Notes under the pieces: model-generated | Told to the model about the DNA's origin: nothing | Databases searched by the model: none | The model's input: only the letters and a program-made list of their open reading frames with translations | Shown: positions 13,780 through 15,144 of the stretch, piece by piece | Numbering within the stretch: the stretch's first letter is position 1 | How the letters are laid out: each line of letters opens with the position of its first letter | Program-made: the position numbers and the translations under genes | NCBI GenBank assembly: GCA_910577685.1 | Contig: CAJTOH010000064.1 | Location: 1-15,144, forward strand | Direction: 5' to 3' | Source of the DNA: an uncultured Dorea sp. | Lineage (GTDB): Bacteria > Bacillota > Clostridia > Lachnospirales > Lachnospiraceae | DNA length: 15,144 bases

Positions 13780-15066
13780 TTATCTCTTAGGTACAAGAAC
13801 CTCTGCGCCTCCCATGTATGGTCTAAGAACTTCCGGAATTCTAACCGTCCCGTCTGCCTGAAGGTTATTTTCCAAAAATGCGATCAACATTCTCGGCGGC
13901 GCTGCAACCGTATTGTTTAACGTGTGGGCAAAATATTTCCCGTCTGCTCCTTTTACGCGGATACCGAGTCTTCTCGCCTGAGCGTCTCCGAGATTCGAGC
14001 AGCTTCCTACTTCAAAATACTTCTTCTGTCTTGGAGACCATGCCTCCACATCACAAGATTTCACTTTGAGATCCGCAAGGTCTCCGGAACAACATTCCAG
14101 AGTCCGTACCGGAATATCCATGGAACGGAACAGATCTACTGTATTCTGCCACAGATTATCATACCATTTCATGCTTTCCTCCGGTTTGCAGACCACAATC
14201 ATCTCCTGCTTCTCAAACTGATGAATTCTGTAAACTCCTCTCTCCTCAATTCCATGCGCTCCTTTTTCTTTACGGAAACATGGTGAGTAACTGGTTAATG
14301 TCTGCGGAAGTTCTTCTTCCGGCAGCATCTTACCAATGAATTTTCCAATCATGGAATGTTCGCTTGTTCCGATCAGATAGAGATCCTCGCCTTCAATTTT
14401 ATACATCATGGCGTCCATTTCTGCAAAGCTCATAACACCGGTGACAACATTGCTTCTGATCATAAACGGAGGAATACAGTACGTGAACCCTCTTCCGATC
14501 ATAAAGTCACGGGCATAAGACAGAACAGCCGAATGAAGTCTTGCGATATCTCCCATCAGATAATAGAAGCCGTTTCCTGCAACTTCTCCTGCGCTTTCCA
14601 GATCAATTCCATTGAAACTCCCCATAATATCTGTATGGTATGGAATCTCAAAATCCGGAACTACCGGATCTCCGTATTTTTGTATCTCGACGTTTTCACT
14701 GTCATCTTTTCCAATCGGCACAGAAGGATCAATAATATTCGGAATTGTCATCATGATCTTTTTAATCTTTGCCTCAACTTCTTTTTCTTCTGCAGACAGG
14801 CTTTCTACCCTTTCTGCATTGTCCTGTACTTTCTTTTTTAATTCTTCCGCTTCATCCTTCTTTCCCTGCGCCATACACGCGCCGATCTGTTTGGAAATTG
14901 TATTGCGTTCCGCACGGAGTCCTTCTACCTCCTGCTTTATATCTCTATTCCGCTGATCTAATTCTAATACGTCGTCCACCAGAGGTAATTTTTCATTTTG
15001 AAATTTTTTCTTTATATTCTCTCTTACCACATCCGGATTCATTCTTACAAATTTAATATCTAACAT
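13780..15066 (-). CDS. serS: serine--tRNA ligase
   Basis: The enzyme joins serine to tRNA-Ser using ATP in the cytoplasm, and also charges tRNA-Sec where that exists. The protein is complete at 428 residues, the usual bacterial length; ATG 15066 follows GAGGAGGAGAATGAC. Residues 1-110 form the N-terminal domain with the long coiled-coil arm (about 30-105) that grips the tRNA extra arm. The class II catalytic core shows the TSE serine-binding motif (234-236), motif 2 with FRKEKGAHG (264-272) and RIHQFEK (280-286), and motif 3 NNTVAAPPRMLIAFLENN (384-401) with Arg392. Nothing is missing. The visible 78-base leader shows no T-box sequence, but a leader could extend beyond the window. Confidence 0.98.
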   Translation of the reverse strand: MLDIKFVRMNPDVVRENIKKKFQNEKLPLVDDVLELDQRNRDIKQEVEGLRAERNTISKQIGACMAQGKKDEAEELKKKVQDNAERVESLSAEEKEVEAKIKKIMMTIPNIIDPSVPIGKDDSENVEIQKYGDPVVPDFEIPYHTDIMGSFNGIDLESAGEVAGNGFYYLMGDIARLHSAVLSYARDFMIGRGFTYCIPPFMIRSNVVTGVMSFAEMDAMMYKIEGEDLYLIGTSEHSMIGKFIGKMLPEEELPQTLTSYSPCFRKEKGAHGIEERGVYRIHQFEKQEMIVVCKPEESMKWYDNLWQNTVDLFRSMDIPVRTLECCSGDLADLKVKSCDVEAWSPRQKKYFEVGSCSNLGDAQARRLGIRVKGADGKYFAHTLNNTVAAPPRMLIAFLENNLQADGTVRIPEVLRPYMGGAEVLVPKR

Positions 15067-15144
15067 GTCATTCTCCTCCTCATAAGTTAAGGTAGTGTCA
15101 AGTTAACTACCATATTTTTTTAACAAACCTTATTATTTCAAGGG

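Noticed and set aside
15096..15101. TTGACA on the minus strand as a serS promoter
   Set aside because: A matching -10 would fall on the ribosome-binding site, so no transcript could carry a leader for translation.

Overview
The window looks like chromosome of a gut-type Lachnospiraceae (Clostridia, Bacillota). It is AT-rich, has strong AGGAGG ribosome sites, carries a DUF3881 gene (a family I know from Lachnospiraceae) next to serS, and holds the right-hand end of a Tn916/Tn1549-like integrated element. All calls come from reading the sequence; no database was searched.

Left part, + strand (1-6250). An ABC exporter operon (ATPase cut by the window edge, then an overlapping permease) is followed by the rotting C-terminal end of an AraC-type regulator. 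Next is a winged-helix regulator whose start codon is separated from its body by an apparent one-base deletion. Two terminators and a hairpin lead to a small sigma-70-like gene. After a 720-base gap come an excisionase-like gene and a tyrosine integrase. The order sigma, gap, xis, int matches the recombination end of Tn916-type elements. Behind int are three ATTAGCAA repeats spaced by whole helical turns, probable integrase arm sites. The gap is the most unusual part: about 60% G+C, no convincing gene, a 26-bp interrupted stem (3898-4017) containing G.U pairs, and more hairpins downstream. It may be an undescribed structured RNA of the element.

Middle (6251-8857). An intact tRNA-Arg(CCT) with its own terminator is followed by two decayed copies of the same tRNA together with their 5' flank. 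Beyond an AT-rich gene-free stretch lies a two-gene minus-strand operon: an unrecognised 94-residue protein and a NADAR-type (DarT1-antitoxin-like) protein with no DarT toxin in view. Its promoter abuts about 185 bases of an 11-12 bp AT-rich tandem repeat.

Right part, minus strand (8858-15144). Here are a tocopherol-cyclase-like protein, a large secreted cell-wall hydrolase (12-residue repeats, two SH3-like domains, NlpC/P60, 3D domain) with a good promoter and four TTTAATTG boxes upstream, a DUF3881 protein, and complete serS. This part looks like ordinary chromosome, and serS and the DUF3881 gene probably form an operon.
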